A stretch of 64,000 bases of DNA from the NCBI RefSeq assembly GCF_008831285.2, contig NC_045142.1:2423001-2487000 (forward strand), given 5' to 3'. The stretch is from Nymphaea colorata (taxonomy: Eukaryota; Streptophyta; Magnoliopsida; Nymphaeales; Nymphaeaceae). The translations under genes and the position numbers were made by a program. The notes beneath the pieces were generated by a model. The model was not told the origin of the DNA. It saw only the letters and a list, made by a program, of their open reading frames with translations, and searched no databases. Below are positions 1 through 13,417 of the stretch, in pieces (positions within the stretch are counted from its first letter, which is position 1; each line of letters starts with the position of its first letter).

Positions 1-2850
1 CAGATTTAAGAAGGGAGATATTACAGCATTTGAATTTTGAATTAGGGATATATGTCAATAAATCCGATTCAGATTGGATATTTGACCTGACTGCTTCAAA
101 GAAAAATTGAAATGAAAAAAAAAAATTAACATGCAGTTAAGGGATCAGATTGGATTCAGGTTAAGAAATGACATTCAGTAGGATTTCTTTTTGGATTCCA
201 ACAAATATCCAACCAGATTTAGAGCCAGATACTGATCTACTTTTAAATAAATAGCTTATGCTAATACCAAACCATTTTGAAAGTTGGTTTCTAATATATC
301 CTAATACGACGAGGATTCGGCTTAAAAGTCAGATTCAGATACAATCCTGAGTTTAAGAATTGAATTTTGATTGGGAATTCAGGCTTGGACTCCGATATGG
401 TTTCAACTTTGCTTCATTCATATTTGAATCCATATTCAAACCTGAATATCTGAAACATCCAATGACGTGGATACGGTAGAAAGTAAAGCTGATTTGAATC
501 TGATTTGCTGACATCCCTAACTTGAATAAAGTAGAACCAACACCTTTATATTGTCACAAGATAGTAAGGCCCATTAAAATCCCATCAAGTGTAGTGAAGT
601 CCACTTAATGCCCATTATTTTATAGAGAATGTTACAAAGGCTAATAATCATGTTAATTTCAACATGCAAGGGATGTTTTTTTCATGCGTTGAGAGCCACT
701 TTGGTTTTGTTTGAGGGGATTTTTGCCTTTGCCGAAAAAGTTAGCAAACACAGTCTGGTGGAGGTTGTCCATTGGAGCCAAACAAATTTTTGATTGAGGG
801 GCACTAGTGCATAGTAATTCAATTTTAAACATTTCAAATATATCTTAAATTTCTCCAATACATAATAAAATGTTCAGAGACAGCATTATCTAATAAGTCA
901 AAATTGAGTTTAGTTGGGGCAACTGCACACACAAACCAACATGTGGCTCTGCCCACTAGATTGAAACTTTTTTGTTCCAGGTTTAATGGAAGGTTAACAA
1001 CCCACTGCTTGAAAATGAAGTCTGAAGGACCTCCCACTCCCAAGTCTCCCAGCTTCCAGAGTCCTGGGTTGCATCGGGGCTTGGGTGGGTGGCCGGCCGC
1101 CTTAAGCTCGATGGCACACTTTCGCTTTTTGCAGCCCATAAGAGTAGCACCAATTGGAACCGAAGCAGGGATGTACACGTCTACGTAGCCCCTGCCCCAA
1201 TCAGCTATGGTACGCCACTTGAGACTATTGAATTGAAATTGAAGGAGGCTCAGAATTCAGAATTCTATTGTGAAAGCAGCTCCTGGACTAATTAGTTAAG
1301 GATTATATACCAAATCCCGCCTTTGCAAAAAAAACTCCTATGCAAACACATGAAGCTTGAGCTTCTTCCGGTGAAGAACGAGATGCACTTCTCATGGAGG
1401 GGGAATTCTCCATGGAAAATTGTGAGCAGCCCCATTTCATTCACTGCGGACTTTTGACCCACTTAAGCAAATTTAGCTTTCTTTAGTGATACGATGGATC
1501 ATTTTCCCTTGACTTTGATGGTGAAGGTGGGTTCGAAGTTAGTAGCAGATGAGAAAATCAAAGGGCACAAACTGGTGGTGTTAATTGTTCACCATTAATT
1601 AAACATCATCATCACAATAGAAGCACGAGGCACCACTTCGAATTGGGACATCAATGATAAGAAAGAGTTGGAAAAATCAGTGTTATATATATTGGTTTTC
1701 ATTTCATATCGTAAAGTTGATGGCTTAGACACATTTTGCCAAAACTATATTAAGAAATTGCAACGAACCGCCACTTTTTCTTTCTCGAAAAGTGCAAATC
1801 GACCCTATTTTTAGATGCTTCGACGGCATTTTGAATCCAGTTTTTGGCATCTGATTTGATGCTAGAACAAATCAGATGTTTCTTTCTATGAACCATAAGT
1901 TTAACAATCTTTGGCGCCGTATATTTCACACGCTTTCGGCTTTCCAATTAAATGTGATTATTTTTTACTAACATAATAATGATAATAATAGCAGTGATAG
2001 AAATAGGTAATGTCAACATAAAAAAAAAACAAAGGAATTTTCTTATCCTTTAATGCTAAAATTCAATTTCAGCTCCACCCATATAATTGCATTTTGACGT
2101 TAACATTCAAGAAAGTTCTTATTATTTACGATTGCAACAAACGAGGCCATACAGCTCTTAAGACCAGATCTCTTTTGTATATTTGACAAACAAACAACAA
2201 ACTTTTTAGTGAATATTAAAACATGTCGAGATCTCATTTCATGCTCCAGCTTCAAAATCTAGTTCTACTTAACCGCCAACTTCGCGTGACATACACCCCG
2301 ATTTAAGCGGCTAAACGCAAGGTACAGAGAGCTTTTCTGTTAGCTCATCAAAAGTTGAGAACCTTTCTGTGAGACATTCGCTTCTATTCCTTTTTGGGAT
2401 AAGCGAGGCCAGCAACGACTACGAGGGAATCATTGAACGCGAACCAGTCATTTATGAACGCCATTATTAAGAAACGAGCAAGTGGAAGGAGAGAGAAGAT
2501 CATTCTCACAAAAGTGATGGCATCCCGCAACACAATCTATTAAAAGGAGGCCAAAATCCACGAGCCTTTAGGAATTAAGTTCTCAGGTGGGGACAAACAA
2601 GATGACCGATGGTGTTGGCTCACACCATCACATCGAAAGGGTCATACTCCAACCCCATGAAGCTGAACTGAAGCTCGCTTATTAAAAAAAAGAAGTGGGT
2701 TCTCTTAGCATGAAAAGAACAAAGTAAGTTCAGATTAAGGAGAAAAAAGAATACAATTGGACACTTCCGAGAAAATTTGAGTTTCGGGCGATTCAAATTT
2801 TCTCTTATAAGTAGTAACAAAGAATTATTACAGATCGAAGACAGGGCCAC
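1..2850. other. Gene-free left flank with dispersed repeats
   Basis: No coding region with recognisable family motifs is visible. About 100-420 is AT-rich sequence built on variations of a ggattcagatt word, and it resembles 9650-9900, so it is a dispersed repeat. Near 884-955 lies a copy of a short repeat containing gggcaactgc and ctctgccca. Short open frames on both strands at 834-1295 overlap each other and match nothing I know. The part from about 2850 upward probably belongs to the 3' end of the Rab gene transcript. Confidence 0.5.
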
Positions 2851-3086
2851 ACTTTTACAAGAATCAATTCATGTGTCTCCACTCATTTACAGGTTACTGG
2901 AGAACCTGAGAAAAGGTGAGCCATCATTTTTCTCCACCTAACTATATTCTTAGAATCATGCTGCTTGTACCCTAAATGCTAGCGACACTTCTAACAGACT
3001 AGAGGTACTCTACAATGGGTTTTCATGAGTTCTTCATGGAAAAGCAGGGGAAAAATGGAAAGAAGAGGAGAAGGGGTCCAAGAAAA

Positions 3087-6000
3087 TCAGTAGCAGCAAT
3101 TTTTCTTCACTGCTGAAGTATCAGAAACGTTAATGGTGGTACCTTGAATGGGAGGCCCAGCTGAGGCAGCCGCCTCCTGAGCAGCAAGTGCCTTCTTGCT
3201 TACTATATGATAGATCTCTGTGAGAATGGTCTGAAAAGCCTGCTCGACATTTACTGCTTCCAATGCAGAAGTCTCAAGGAAAGAAAGGCCCTCCTTTTCT
3301 GCTAGTACCTGACCATCTTCCTCAGAGACGGCTCTCAGATGCTTCAAGTCTGACTTGTTTCCAGCCATCATGATCACAATGTTGGAGTCTGCATGATCTC
3401 GCAGTTCACGAAGCCACCTCTGGACATTGTCAAATGTCTGCCTCTTTGTTATGTCATAGACCAATAAGGCACCGACGGCACCTCTATAATAAGCACTTGT
3501 AATAGCTCGATACCTCTCCTGACCAGCTGTGTCCCAAATCTGTGCCTTCACTGTCTTGCCATCTATCTGCACAAAAGGAATGACATTTTTGTGAGAAAAG
3601 GACACAGAAGCCCTGCCTTGAAACGAGCATAAGATAAAATGTATTCAATCTTAATTCTCATGTTGCAATGAAATATGGACTTGCCTTGATCACCTAAGGT
3701 TATTTGAGCTTCACACGAGAAGTATTGTCAGACAGATGATTATTGACTAAAAAAATACATCCTGTGATATGGATAATATATGCATACACATGAAAGTTTG
3801 AGAACTAAATAGTTGTGATCGAGAAAGAACTAATAATTTGGAACAAAACGAACCGTGCAAAAATTTTATCAGTACCAGCACTGGCACTAGGCTAAGGTTG
3901 GAAGAAAACAACTTACAAGGCTTAGAAATTTAGAATAGTTCAATATTTTTAAGCAACAAAGGATTCATGAAAAACCTTGTAATAAAAGAGTAGAGTAGAT
4001 AATACATTACATGTTGATGTATTTTCCTTCTAGGATTTTTTAGACAATAAGAACATTGATAGCCTAAGGGTTCCACCGTGAGGATTGATGCAGAATGAGA
4101 AAGGATAATATTGGCCACTGAAATAAATCAGATGCACATCGAAGGCATGTTGCAATTAGTTTAAAGTGACTAGAAACCACAGTTACGGCTTTCTTATACC
4201 ACAAAAATATGTCCAAATGATGTGAAATAATTCAGGCTTGATAATACCTGAACAATAATCAATGGGTGGTCTTACTGTCTTTTAATAGCGATAATCTCAA
4301 TGCCTAATGTCATATTGCAATATCTCAAGGTAACTTCTGTCGAGGGTTCCAACATTATTATCTACTAGGGGTCCTGACCATTTCAGGAATTGAAAACTAA
4401 AAAAGTCAAACAATTAAAGAAACATAATTTGAAATAATCCCTCCAATTTAATATAAACAACCTCCAGATGTTGGATTCCTCTAAGCACACATGCATCTAC
4501 TTCCTCTTGCTTAATCATATGATAATCACTTCACCAGCTATCATAAAAAATCAAATGTCCTAACAAATCAGGTAACAGGAAAGGTAACCAGGGAGAAGAC
4601 AAATTTGGGGACCTTGACCAGGTGGCTTGTGAAAGTTTAGTTCATGGACATGGAAGGAAGAAACCATTTTTAATTAACAAAGAACCACTCATTTTCAAGA
4701 AGGGAGAAAAAGGACCTTTTGCACTATGAGAACTGTGGCAATTTTACAGTTTCATTAAGAAACAAAAAAAGGTTCAATTTCACAGAAATATTTAGGCAGG
4801 TCTGCCAAAGAAGACTAGAAAGAATCATATACTGTAGGGCTGTAAGCCATGATATATTGAATGTCAACCAAGGAACTGCAATACTTCAGGTGGATGCATA
4901 ATTTCTCACAATGTTGAACAAGGGAATTTAATACCTAAGATCAGCCACAAATTTCCTTAGAAAAACAAAGATTAACTTGAGGACATTTAGCACCATCACA
5001 CACAAATTAATGACAGCCTGGCATCATAAAACTAACATACCAATAAACTTAGAATAAATTACATTCTTTAACTTTTAAACACGAAGCATTCAACCTCACA
5101 AGTACCGCCAGATCAACTGGATACCATGAGCATTGCATATAGAAGAGACCAACACATTCACCCAATTCTCATTGCACACTCAGAATTGACCAGAGACCAA
5201 ATCACAAATTATTAGTTAAGGGACAACCAAGACAGCTACCTCTCACAGTTCCTGTAGGTTAACAACCATTTGCTGAAAACAAGCCCAAGCTTCAGTACCA
5301 TCTAGAACGAGGCACTCAAGTCACTGCCATAGTTTTGCACAATCATTTCTCATGCAGTCATCCTGCAGATTATGGCCACAATGCGTAAGTGCATCTGGCA
5401 GCAAGTCATCATACATCCTCTTGTATGTGGTAAGCCAAGGTCCAACAACTATGTCACTTTTCAACTTTCACAACTATAGCCAAGCATATTAGATACTTGA
5501 TATATTCATTCTGTCAATGCTGTTTTTATATTTACAATAAATGGAACAAAAGTATAGGACATTTTGTGTTAGGAAAGCATAATTGTTCAAATGTCTGATT
5601 CCATGAGAAGCCGTGATAATTCTCATAATCAGACCATAACAATTGGATTCCCCACCTGTAGAATGGAATGACAGAAAAGGACATCCTTGATCAGGAATAC
5701 AACCAAGATGATTAAACTTTAAAAGTATGAAACACATTATCATGTGATCCAGGCATGCGAGCACTGCAATTACCAAGTGCACATGTACACACACATACAA
5801 AAGTGTGCAACTGAAAAATGTTTCATAACCTATATCAGTTAGATTCAGAATTGAATATGTACTGAAACATAAACTGACATACTGCAGCACACATAAGTTC
5901 TGTAAAAAATAAAATTAAAATTAAAAACAAAACAAAAAAGAGCAGCTAGAAAACTTTTTGAAAGAAAAAATTCTAGGAGAAATGACTGGAGCTAAAATAA

Positions 6001-8060
6001 AACTATACCATAAAATACCAAATAACTAGGAATTATAGAAAGTATTGAATAAGACAGAAAATGTATCTGCAACTGGAATGCAAATTTCCAGAAATTTGAA
6101 AAAAACTTAAAAAACCTACTGTTCCATAATGCCAAACAAATTTGAATAAAAACAAGTATTAATGCTAATAATGTACTGTATGCTATAAATCCTTAAATGT
6201 GAAAACTCTTCTTTTAATCTCCCTGGAGGATGATTATAGGCTCCCATGCTAGAAAACCATAAGAAAGTGAAAACCCTTTCTTTTATGTAGGAACCAGCCC
6301 AAAAAGGTGTCTTCTTCCGCCCCAAATGTGCACGGGGACTAGAATAACTGATGACACTTAAATAATCAGACCCAAGGGATTGTATAGGTCCTCATCTATT
6401 TAATCTGTACAGTAAGATACACCCAGTTGACAGGGATGAATCATAAGATCCACCTAATGCTATAAACTTGGGCCAAACTAAAAGGGTGTACATATTGACT
6501 TTACCTGTAGCAACAATGTGTACAGTGTTCACATGGTGAAGCTTTTTATATTATGTGGTCACCATTATAACATGCACTTCTTGTTAAAATAGCATTCCAA
6601 TTTCATGCTTTACTAATTATGGGAAGCCATTGAACACAGAAACACTGAATTGCCAAGAATAACAGAAGTCATGTATTGCAATCAAACAAACAAAACAACT
6701 CACTTATAAAAGAGGACTAATTTTGGAATCAGTTTGTATTTAGTAATCATTTTTCTACATCCAATATTTCCGAACTCCTTACTTTGCAACTTCTCCTGGT
6801 GCAGGCTTTTAAAACCATGTCAAATAATAGCATAGAAATAATAACATTTGTTGTTCTTACCGACAAAAGTTTCGCATGCTAAGCTGTCAGACAAAAGGAT
6901 AAACAAAAGAAAAGGATATTAAATAATTTTTGCAATAACTAACAACTTCAAATGCAAGTCTGCTCAACATGATTTCGGTGATTTCCTAGGAGCATGAACT
7001 TGGCGAAGGAACATAATGAGATGGGAATATTCCATCAATAACTAGAAGAGTGGACGTCAGAATATCAGCTCTGGTTCGGATAGAAGGTTTAATAATGTCC
7101 ATTTAGTTGGATTCAGTAAAGCATCCCGGATCCAACAACTTGATGCCTTGGACTTGGCTCCAGTTATCTTACATCAGAAGTCCAAACATGACATCCAAAT
7201 CCAAATAGCTGACCAGGTGTAGTTGATTCCAGGACAGTCCACAGCCTTCCCCATCCATATATGAATCTGACTCCAAATCAGATACATCCAAATCTTGAAT
7301 TAGGTACTCGCCCGCCCCAACAACCCCTAACCTCTCCGCCCGACAAAACAAAAACCAGAAGTTAGGAAGCAGAGAATATTCCAAACATCGTGAGAAACAT
7401 GAAACTGCCAACCAAAAAGGCTGCATCCACAGATCATTCAGGAAGAGAAAACAACGAGAAACGGGAGAAACGAAAGGTTCCAAAGCACAAAAGTGATAAG
7501 AAGTATCGCCCAAAAAAGCATCAAAGTGCAAGAAAACAAGGCCAACAGAAAATTCTTCATCTACTAGGACTAGTTCAGTCAGCCAACAATATTTCGTTTA
7601 AAATGAATGAACTGCTTTCACGCACAAAAGCCGATCACAGAGAAATAGGTACAGAAAATAACGATGATGCTCAAAAATAACCAATAGGAAAAGAAAGAAC
7701 AATTAAGAATAGAAATCGGGAACTAATCATTCTTAGGTCAGTGATTAACAAAGAAAACCGACAATAACAAATTAATCGACATCGTAGGGTGCAAGCCGCG
7801 AGAGGTTATGCAGAAACAAGAAGATGCATTAAAAGAAATTCAAATTTCCAGGAGACTAAAATGGTCGAGGGAGAGATAGAAAGCGAGAGAGAGACCTGAA
7901 GCGTCCTTGTCGCGAATTCAACTCCGATCGTCGACTTTGATTCCAGACAGAACTCGTTCCTAGTGAACCTCGACAATATGTTGGACTTCCCGACCCCGGA
8001 ATCGCCGATGAGGACGATCTTGAAGAGGTAATCGTACTCGTGATCAACCCTATGCGCCAT
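3087..8060 (-). CDS. RABA2-like Rab11-class small GTPase (two exons)
   Basis: Small GTPase of the plant RABA (Rab11) group. By family knowledge it works in membrane traffic at the trans-Golgi network and toward the plasma membrane or cell plate. Exon 1 is 7896-8060 and exon 2 is 3087-3566, joined in phase 0 across a 4.3-kb GT-AG intron, giving 214 residues, the usual length. Visible motifs are the P-loop GDSGVGKS (residues 19-26), WDTAGQE (66-72), NKSD (125-128), ETSAL (153-157), and a C-terminal CCY suited to double geranylgeranylation. The [13 protein letters not shown] switch region and the ALAAQEAAA tail fit the RABA2 clade best; RABA1 is less likely. The start at 8060 gives the family N-terminus [11 protein letters not shown]. 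An in-frame ATG at 8078 would add six residues, but it may lie in a 5'UTR intron (donor-like GTAAGTAT at 8301, pyrimidine-rich tract before 8080). Confidence 0.93.
3567..7895 (-). other. Large intron of the Rab gene
   Basis: This 4.3-kb intron separates the P-loop/switch I exon from the rest of the GTPase. It begins GTCTCTCTC and ends TTTTGTGCAG. It is AT-rich and I see no clear transposon ends or coding domain in it. Short open frames inside it, including a lysine-rich plus-strand one at 7390-7680 with no ATG at its start, have no recognisable motifs and are most likely chance. Confidence 0.7.
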
Positions 8061-8067
8061 CCCTCCC

Positions 8068-8430
8068 TCTGCTTCCATCCCGGCAATTCAAAACAGCGTA
8101 AGCAAGAAAAGAAAAGAAAAAAGCAAAACAAACAAATAATCACGCACAGGAAACGCCTAGAAAGAGTTTAAAGAAGGGGGAAATCCGATAAAGCATAGAA
8201 ATTAAAACTCGTCTCGAAACACGTAAACCTTTCCTAATTCATAAGATCCGAAATATCCTCCGACATTAAAAGCAAAGGAGAGATAGAGAGAGGATACTTA
8301 CAGATTATAAAAAGGTTGGAAAACGAGAAGCAGGAGATGATCGGAGGCGCGCTGTTCTTTTCTTCGCCTGCTCTTGAATTATTTTTCAGGCTGAATGAAT
8401 TTTTCTCCCTCCAGAGAAGAAAGGCTTAGA
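8068..8430 (-). promoter_or_regulatory. Probable Rab 5'UTR with intron and promoter-proximal region
   Basis: Upstream of the Rab start the minus strand has a strong donor-like sequence (CT followed by GTAAGTATCC, GT at 8301-8300). A T/C-rich tract (about 8100-8130) is followed by AG dinucleotides just before the chosen ATG. This is the layout of a 5'UTR intron, common in plant Rab genes. The exact acceptor cannot be fixed by eye. No clear TATA box was identified. Confidence 0.4.
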
Positions 8431-11408
8431 TGAGAGCCATGGAGAAAGAGAGGGGGAGGGAGGGAAGACGCCGAAGACGGCTTCAATGGTCGATTTCTTT
8501 GGCTAAAAAGGTGGGCCGAATGAAGGTAGCGCCAATTCCGAAACCGTTTCATTCCCTCCCCTCCCTCTTCCCACGAAGCAACGGCGAGCGTCGGAGAGAG
8601 AAAGATGGTGGGAAAAAAAAAACAAAAATCTCATCGTCCTCTTTTTTTTTTCTTTTTTTTCTAAGAAAACTTTTGGTCAGCGCAATTATTTTATCCATAA
8701 TCCGAAAACAAGCCCCATATTTCCGATTCTACCAAGCTACTGCCTTTTTTTCACATTTTTCATTTTTTCGGGTGTTCAAGGCCGAAGAGCGAATTAATAA
8801 GGAGTCATAAAATTATGTCATTGTTTCATGCATTTAATTAAAAATTAATTAGCTTTATAAGACACTTTAAAAGATGTTTTACGAACCTATACCACCTTCT
8901 AAGACAAATACATTGAATAGTAAATGTTATTGTTCCTAAACAACTTCTAAAAGTAAGTTTTTCCATAAAAACATCTCTCAATGGGAGCCTAGACTTTATG
9001 TACACTGCATCATGGATGCCCCACTCAGTTGCCTGCGTAATGCAATTGTTACAAAAGTGAGGCGGTTTTCCAAATAAAGATATAATATGTGGATTAAGTT
9101 GCAATATTTTTCTTCTCGTACCAAATGGGTGGGAAATTTTCAAAATAGCGAGGAGGCATTGTTTATTTTTTTAAGTAGCGAATGACGTCATTGTGTTCCA
9201 AAGAATAAGGCGCCGAGTGACATTCTAACAAGAACCCATACTCAAACGTGGCGTCGTCTAATTGGACCCTTGACCTTCAGGACTAACACTTTCGAGGCAT
9301 AATCCAAAGTTGACCGACCGGAGTAGTCCACGAACGCATCCGGTATAAATTGGATCGGGTCGATTTTCATTTTACAAGACCCGAAAAAGGTGCAAGAATT
9401 TTTTTTTCATAAAAAAATCTCAAAAATTTTGACAAAAGCTAAAATATTATTTTTTAAAATTTTTATACGTAAAACATAATTTTTTTTAAATTTATATGTA
9501 AATTTAAAAAAAATTGAAGCCGTGGTTGAAGCCGCCATGTTTGGACGAGTTTGCCTCTTTCCTTTCATACTTAATCACTTAAATATAAAGTATCTCGGTG
9601 GATCCAATTTAGATCAGAATATCTACCCCGAACTTGAAAATTAATCACTTAACATCCCATTTAAGAAATCAGACTGGATTCAAGTTTAAGAAATGATGTC
9701 GGACCTGGTTCGGTTTTTAATAATATATGATTGGGTTCGATTTGAATTTGGATCAGATTCATTTTAAATAAATATCATATACCAAATATCCATAAATTCT
9801 GAAAGTCGGTTTTTAATCTATCAAAATGTAGGTTTGAATTCGTGAAGGTATAACTCAGACTAAGATGTGAAAATAAAAGTCGGATTCAAATTGGCAATTC
9901 AAAAAAATCAGATATGATAATGTGAACTTCCGACAAAAATTGGATAGGATAAAAAGTACGTTTGACAAAAAAAAAAAGTGTGACGTTTTTGCAACACAGG
10001 ATTGGATGGCCCGTGTTTGCGTCGCTGAGAGGTGGAGTTAGAAATTTTTGTTTAAAATCCAGTAATAATAAATTTTAAATGTTTAAATAGCATCAACATG
10101 TAAATGAGAAAAATTACTTTGAAATGTCAATACAAAAATAAATATTTTTTTTGAGTCCCTGTAGGCAATTGCCCACACATGCTGACCTCCGCCCCTACAA
10201 CGCCCACCCATGTCAAAATAAGCTCTTGTTTGTGGCTCATCCTCCTCGAACTAAAATTGTTTCTAGAGATACATGAGTCTTCTAAGACCATAAGTTTCCA
10301 CGGGAGTGGGTGAGGTCAAAACCTAATGCCTGAAAACTAACTTAGTGAATTTTGGTTTCAGAGTCAATCATATCCAGACAATGAGATTTGAAGGAACCCC
10401 AGGCACATGACTTTGATTGTTGATTTTTTTTATTTTGTATTTTTTTATTTTTCATTTGAATTAAAATGATATTTTAAATTATAATTCTCTCATTTGAAAC
10501 CAACTCACCTCAAAATTGGATTTCTAAGGACTTTTTCTTTGAATTTGGGAGTTCAAGGAAAGGCCAGGTTAGTTCACCATTTAAAAGGACCTGCCAAGAA
10601 CAGTTGAGGGGGTTGGAGGGGACCCCAATGAAGCGAAAGTTTCTTCATCTTTTTCTTTTATCTTCGAGGTCCGGAGTTGCTTTGGAATCTAAGTGGGGAT
10701 CGAGACTCTCATCGACTAAGCATTGGGTGGATCTACCATTTGCAGTTTGAAGGAGTAGCAGTAGTGCTCACGAGAATCGAACCAGCCCGACCCGCTACAC
10801 TTCTAAGATGGGTTTTTTTGTTTCTTAGTCTAACCAAGATAAGTGCTTTTATAATTTGATTGGAGTTTTTTTCTTCTTTTTTTTCTTTTTCAACGGCTAA
10901 GACCACTCAAACACAAGGCACTCATTGGACCTCAGACTCCATAGGACTCGTAAATTGTTCAGCAGCAATGTGTCAGGATCTGAATCACATTCAAATATTC
11001 TATTTGTTTAAGTGCAATGTGGTAATAGAAAATGTACATCCACCAGAAACCGAAAAAATTTATATCACTAAAATAATCAAGGCATAAGACTCCCCAGAAG
11101 CGGAAAAAAGCTGGTTTTAATTTATTCATTGGAGCCCCATTTTCTTTTTCAAGCCCATGTTAGACCCTCGAGTGGCGTGGGCTTGATGCCTCCAAGGAGG
11201 CGAAGCTCTTTCATGTCTTCGCTGTTTTGGGTCCAAGCGAGAGAGACATTGCACCTGTCAACTTGAGTGTCGTCTTTTTCATTGTTTGCAGTCCAGAAAT
11301 ATAACCTTTACTTTACGAAAATTGAATTGACAACCAGACTTTTACCAGCACACTAGCCCCACAAATAAAAGGTCGCTCTCCCTCAATAGCAGTTTTTTGG
11401 AAAGTTGT

Positions 11409-11446
<38 letters not shown>

Positions 11447-11598
11447 TTTTCTTTGTTTTTCTTTCTCCCGATTGCCAATGTTAATATGTGCAGTAGTTTT
11501 AATGCAGTAAACACTTAAGAGGGCGTTTGATAACAAGAATGTTGCATACTTTACAATGCTGTATTTTTACTATTGTTTTATGTGAATTGTGGACACAT

Positions 11599-11752
11599 TT
11601 AGGGCTTGTTTGGCAAATGAAACTATTTGTCATTGTTTTATAAATCGGCCTTAAAATTTAAAGCAGATTCCTAAAACACTTCTGAATATGAATCATCCCT
11701 ACTTTGGGTCGTATTTATGAAATATTCTCTTGTTTGCCAAACATGTCCTTAG
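11599..11752. mobile_element. MITE-like element with TTAGGGCTTGTTTGGCAAA ends
   Basis: The left end reads TTAGGGCTTGTTTGGCAAA. The complement of the right end reads CTAAGGACATGTTTGGCAAAC, so the two ends are imperfect inverted repeats around about 110 bp of AT-rich filler. There is no coding capacity. I could not see a clear target-site duplication, partly because the next element starts immediately after it. Confidence 0.5.
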
Positions 11753-11949
11753 GGGTCGTTTGACACTAGGAACAATAAGTGAGCATTGTATGAATCTACC
11801 TAAAAATTGGAGTAGATTCGTAAGTCACTTGTTCAAATGTTCTATGTACTTTCTTGAAGGCAGATACATGAAACAATCACATTTTTTTCCAATTGCCAAA
11901 CAGTTTCTTTAAGGAACATTGTGTTCTAAAGAACACAAACGCTCTCTAA
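11749..11949. mobile_element. MITE-like element abutting the previous one
   Basis: Starts TTAGGGGTCGTTTGACA and ends with the complement of TTAGAGAGCGTTTGTGTT, an imperfect terminal inverted repeat of about 18 bp. It has no coding capacity. It abuts or shares its border with the 11599-11752 element, suggesting insertion next to, or into the end of, a related copy. Confidence 0.4.
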
Positions 11950-12904
11950 TCTCTATGTGCATGATATCTACCTAGAAATTGTCTGTCATTGAAAATATTT
12001 GCATCAATAATGGAGCCGTCACACATTTCTTATTTTCTCAATAGCTAATATAGATTGGGTGTTTGAGAAACGACAAGATGGTCGTTAAAACCGGTCCTTT
12101 TTTCTTCGTGTTTGGCGTTCAGTTCACCTACTGAACATCATGAACATCAATGATAGGCTAATGGGCCTGTGAGTTGTTACATTTCAAAGTTCTGATCTAC
12201 GGCAAAGAAACCAAATTCACCTGAGAGAGGGAAGTAGGCCGTGGGATTTCTTTTCCCTCTTTCAATGAGAGTTTAGAACCAAGTTTTCTCAGATTACATT
12301 TTTTCAGCAAGAACTTAAAGTAAAAACGAAAAAAACAAAAATAAGTCTGTTATAAAATTTTTATATGTTCTTTTAAGAAGCTATTGACCATAGTTTTGAA
12401 TTCAGGGAGTTGCGTTATGCTTGATATGAATACCAATTATATAGAGCTAGAGGCCACATCTCAAAAAGAATAAACTAAATACCAACCTTTACAATGCAAA
12501 AAATTTAAAATAAGATTCTTAAGTATGAATATTAGGTCTGATAAAAAATCATTAGTTTGGTGAACCATGAATTTTACTATAAATCTTTTACCACAACAGT
12601 AGCAAATATCACTATAGATCCACAGCAGATCCATGGATTTCAAATCCGAGACTATAAAACGCCCCCTAAATTATTCTGAGAGATTGTTTGGCTCTATACT
12701 ACCACTTATCATGGCTTGCACACATTCATTTGCGAAGAACCAACCATTGGGGTTAACCTGAAACCATGTTTAACATGATTTCTCTGCGATTTCAAGTTCT
12801 GAAGTTGAGTTTAAAATGATTTTCCGGCCATCACAGACCGTCCATTCTTTATGAATGATTAAGAAGCTCACTTTTCCGACGTCAATGCACAGTCGAGTGT
12901 GTGC

Positions 12905-13012
12905 ACACACGCAAAGGGTGACCAATTCCTATTAACAGTTTGAGCGTGAGCTTGTGGACTTGTTTTTGTTTTGTTTCATGATTTCTTCATTTCTTTGCAT
13001 TATCTTTTGAAA
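12905..13012. repeat. Dispersed repeat, copy 1 (partner at 22606-22704)
   Basis: About 105 bp beginning near cacacacgcaaagg and including gaccaattcct and gatttcttca closely matches 22606-22704 in the same orientation, with scattered substitutions and small gaps. The family is not recognised. Confidence 0.6.
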
Positions 13013-13035
13013 TTTGGCCATGTGCATGAGTTCTC

Positions 13036-13037
<2 letters not shown>

Positions 13038-13100
<63 letters not shown>
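13038..13100. repeat. (TA)n microsatellite
   Basis: About 60 bp of almost uninterrupted TA dinucleotides with one internal GA step. Open frames across it give only Ile/Tyr repeats and are not genes. Confidence 0.95.
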
Positions 13101-13102
<2 letters not shown>

Positions 13103-13318
13103 GACTTTGACTATCTAAAATTACTAAAGTTACTCAACCATTCAATCAAGGCCGTTCATAAAAATAGAGGATAGTTGTCAGAAAAAACTAAATGACAAAA
13201 ATACCCTTTACTTTTTTTCATGATTCTTCTCTAACAATTCATTATGATGGGTCTAACAGTCTTGATTAGATAACTTTGATTAGATAGCTAGATGACTCTG
13301 AAAAATCAGAGACACTAT

Positions 13319-13331
13319 TATATATATATAT

Positions 13332-13404
<73 letters not shown>

Positions 13405-13417
13405 TGTGTGTGTGTGA
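13319..13417. repeat. Compound (TA)n(GA)n(GT)n microsatellite
   Basis: A TA run changes directly into a GA run and then a short GT run. The same TA-to-GA arrangement recurs at 23242, 58102 and 62657. Confidence 0.95.

Noticed and set aside
7390-7680. Lysine-rich 96-codon plus-strand frame inside the Rab intron
   Set aside because: Starts at GTG, is antisense to the gene, has low-complexity composition and no recognisable motif.
7856-8143. Second minus-strand frame overlapping Rab exon 1
   Set aside because: Out of frame with the conserved GTPase sequence; a shadow of the real exon.
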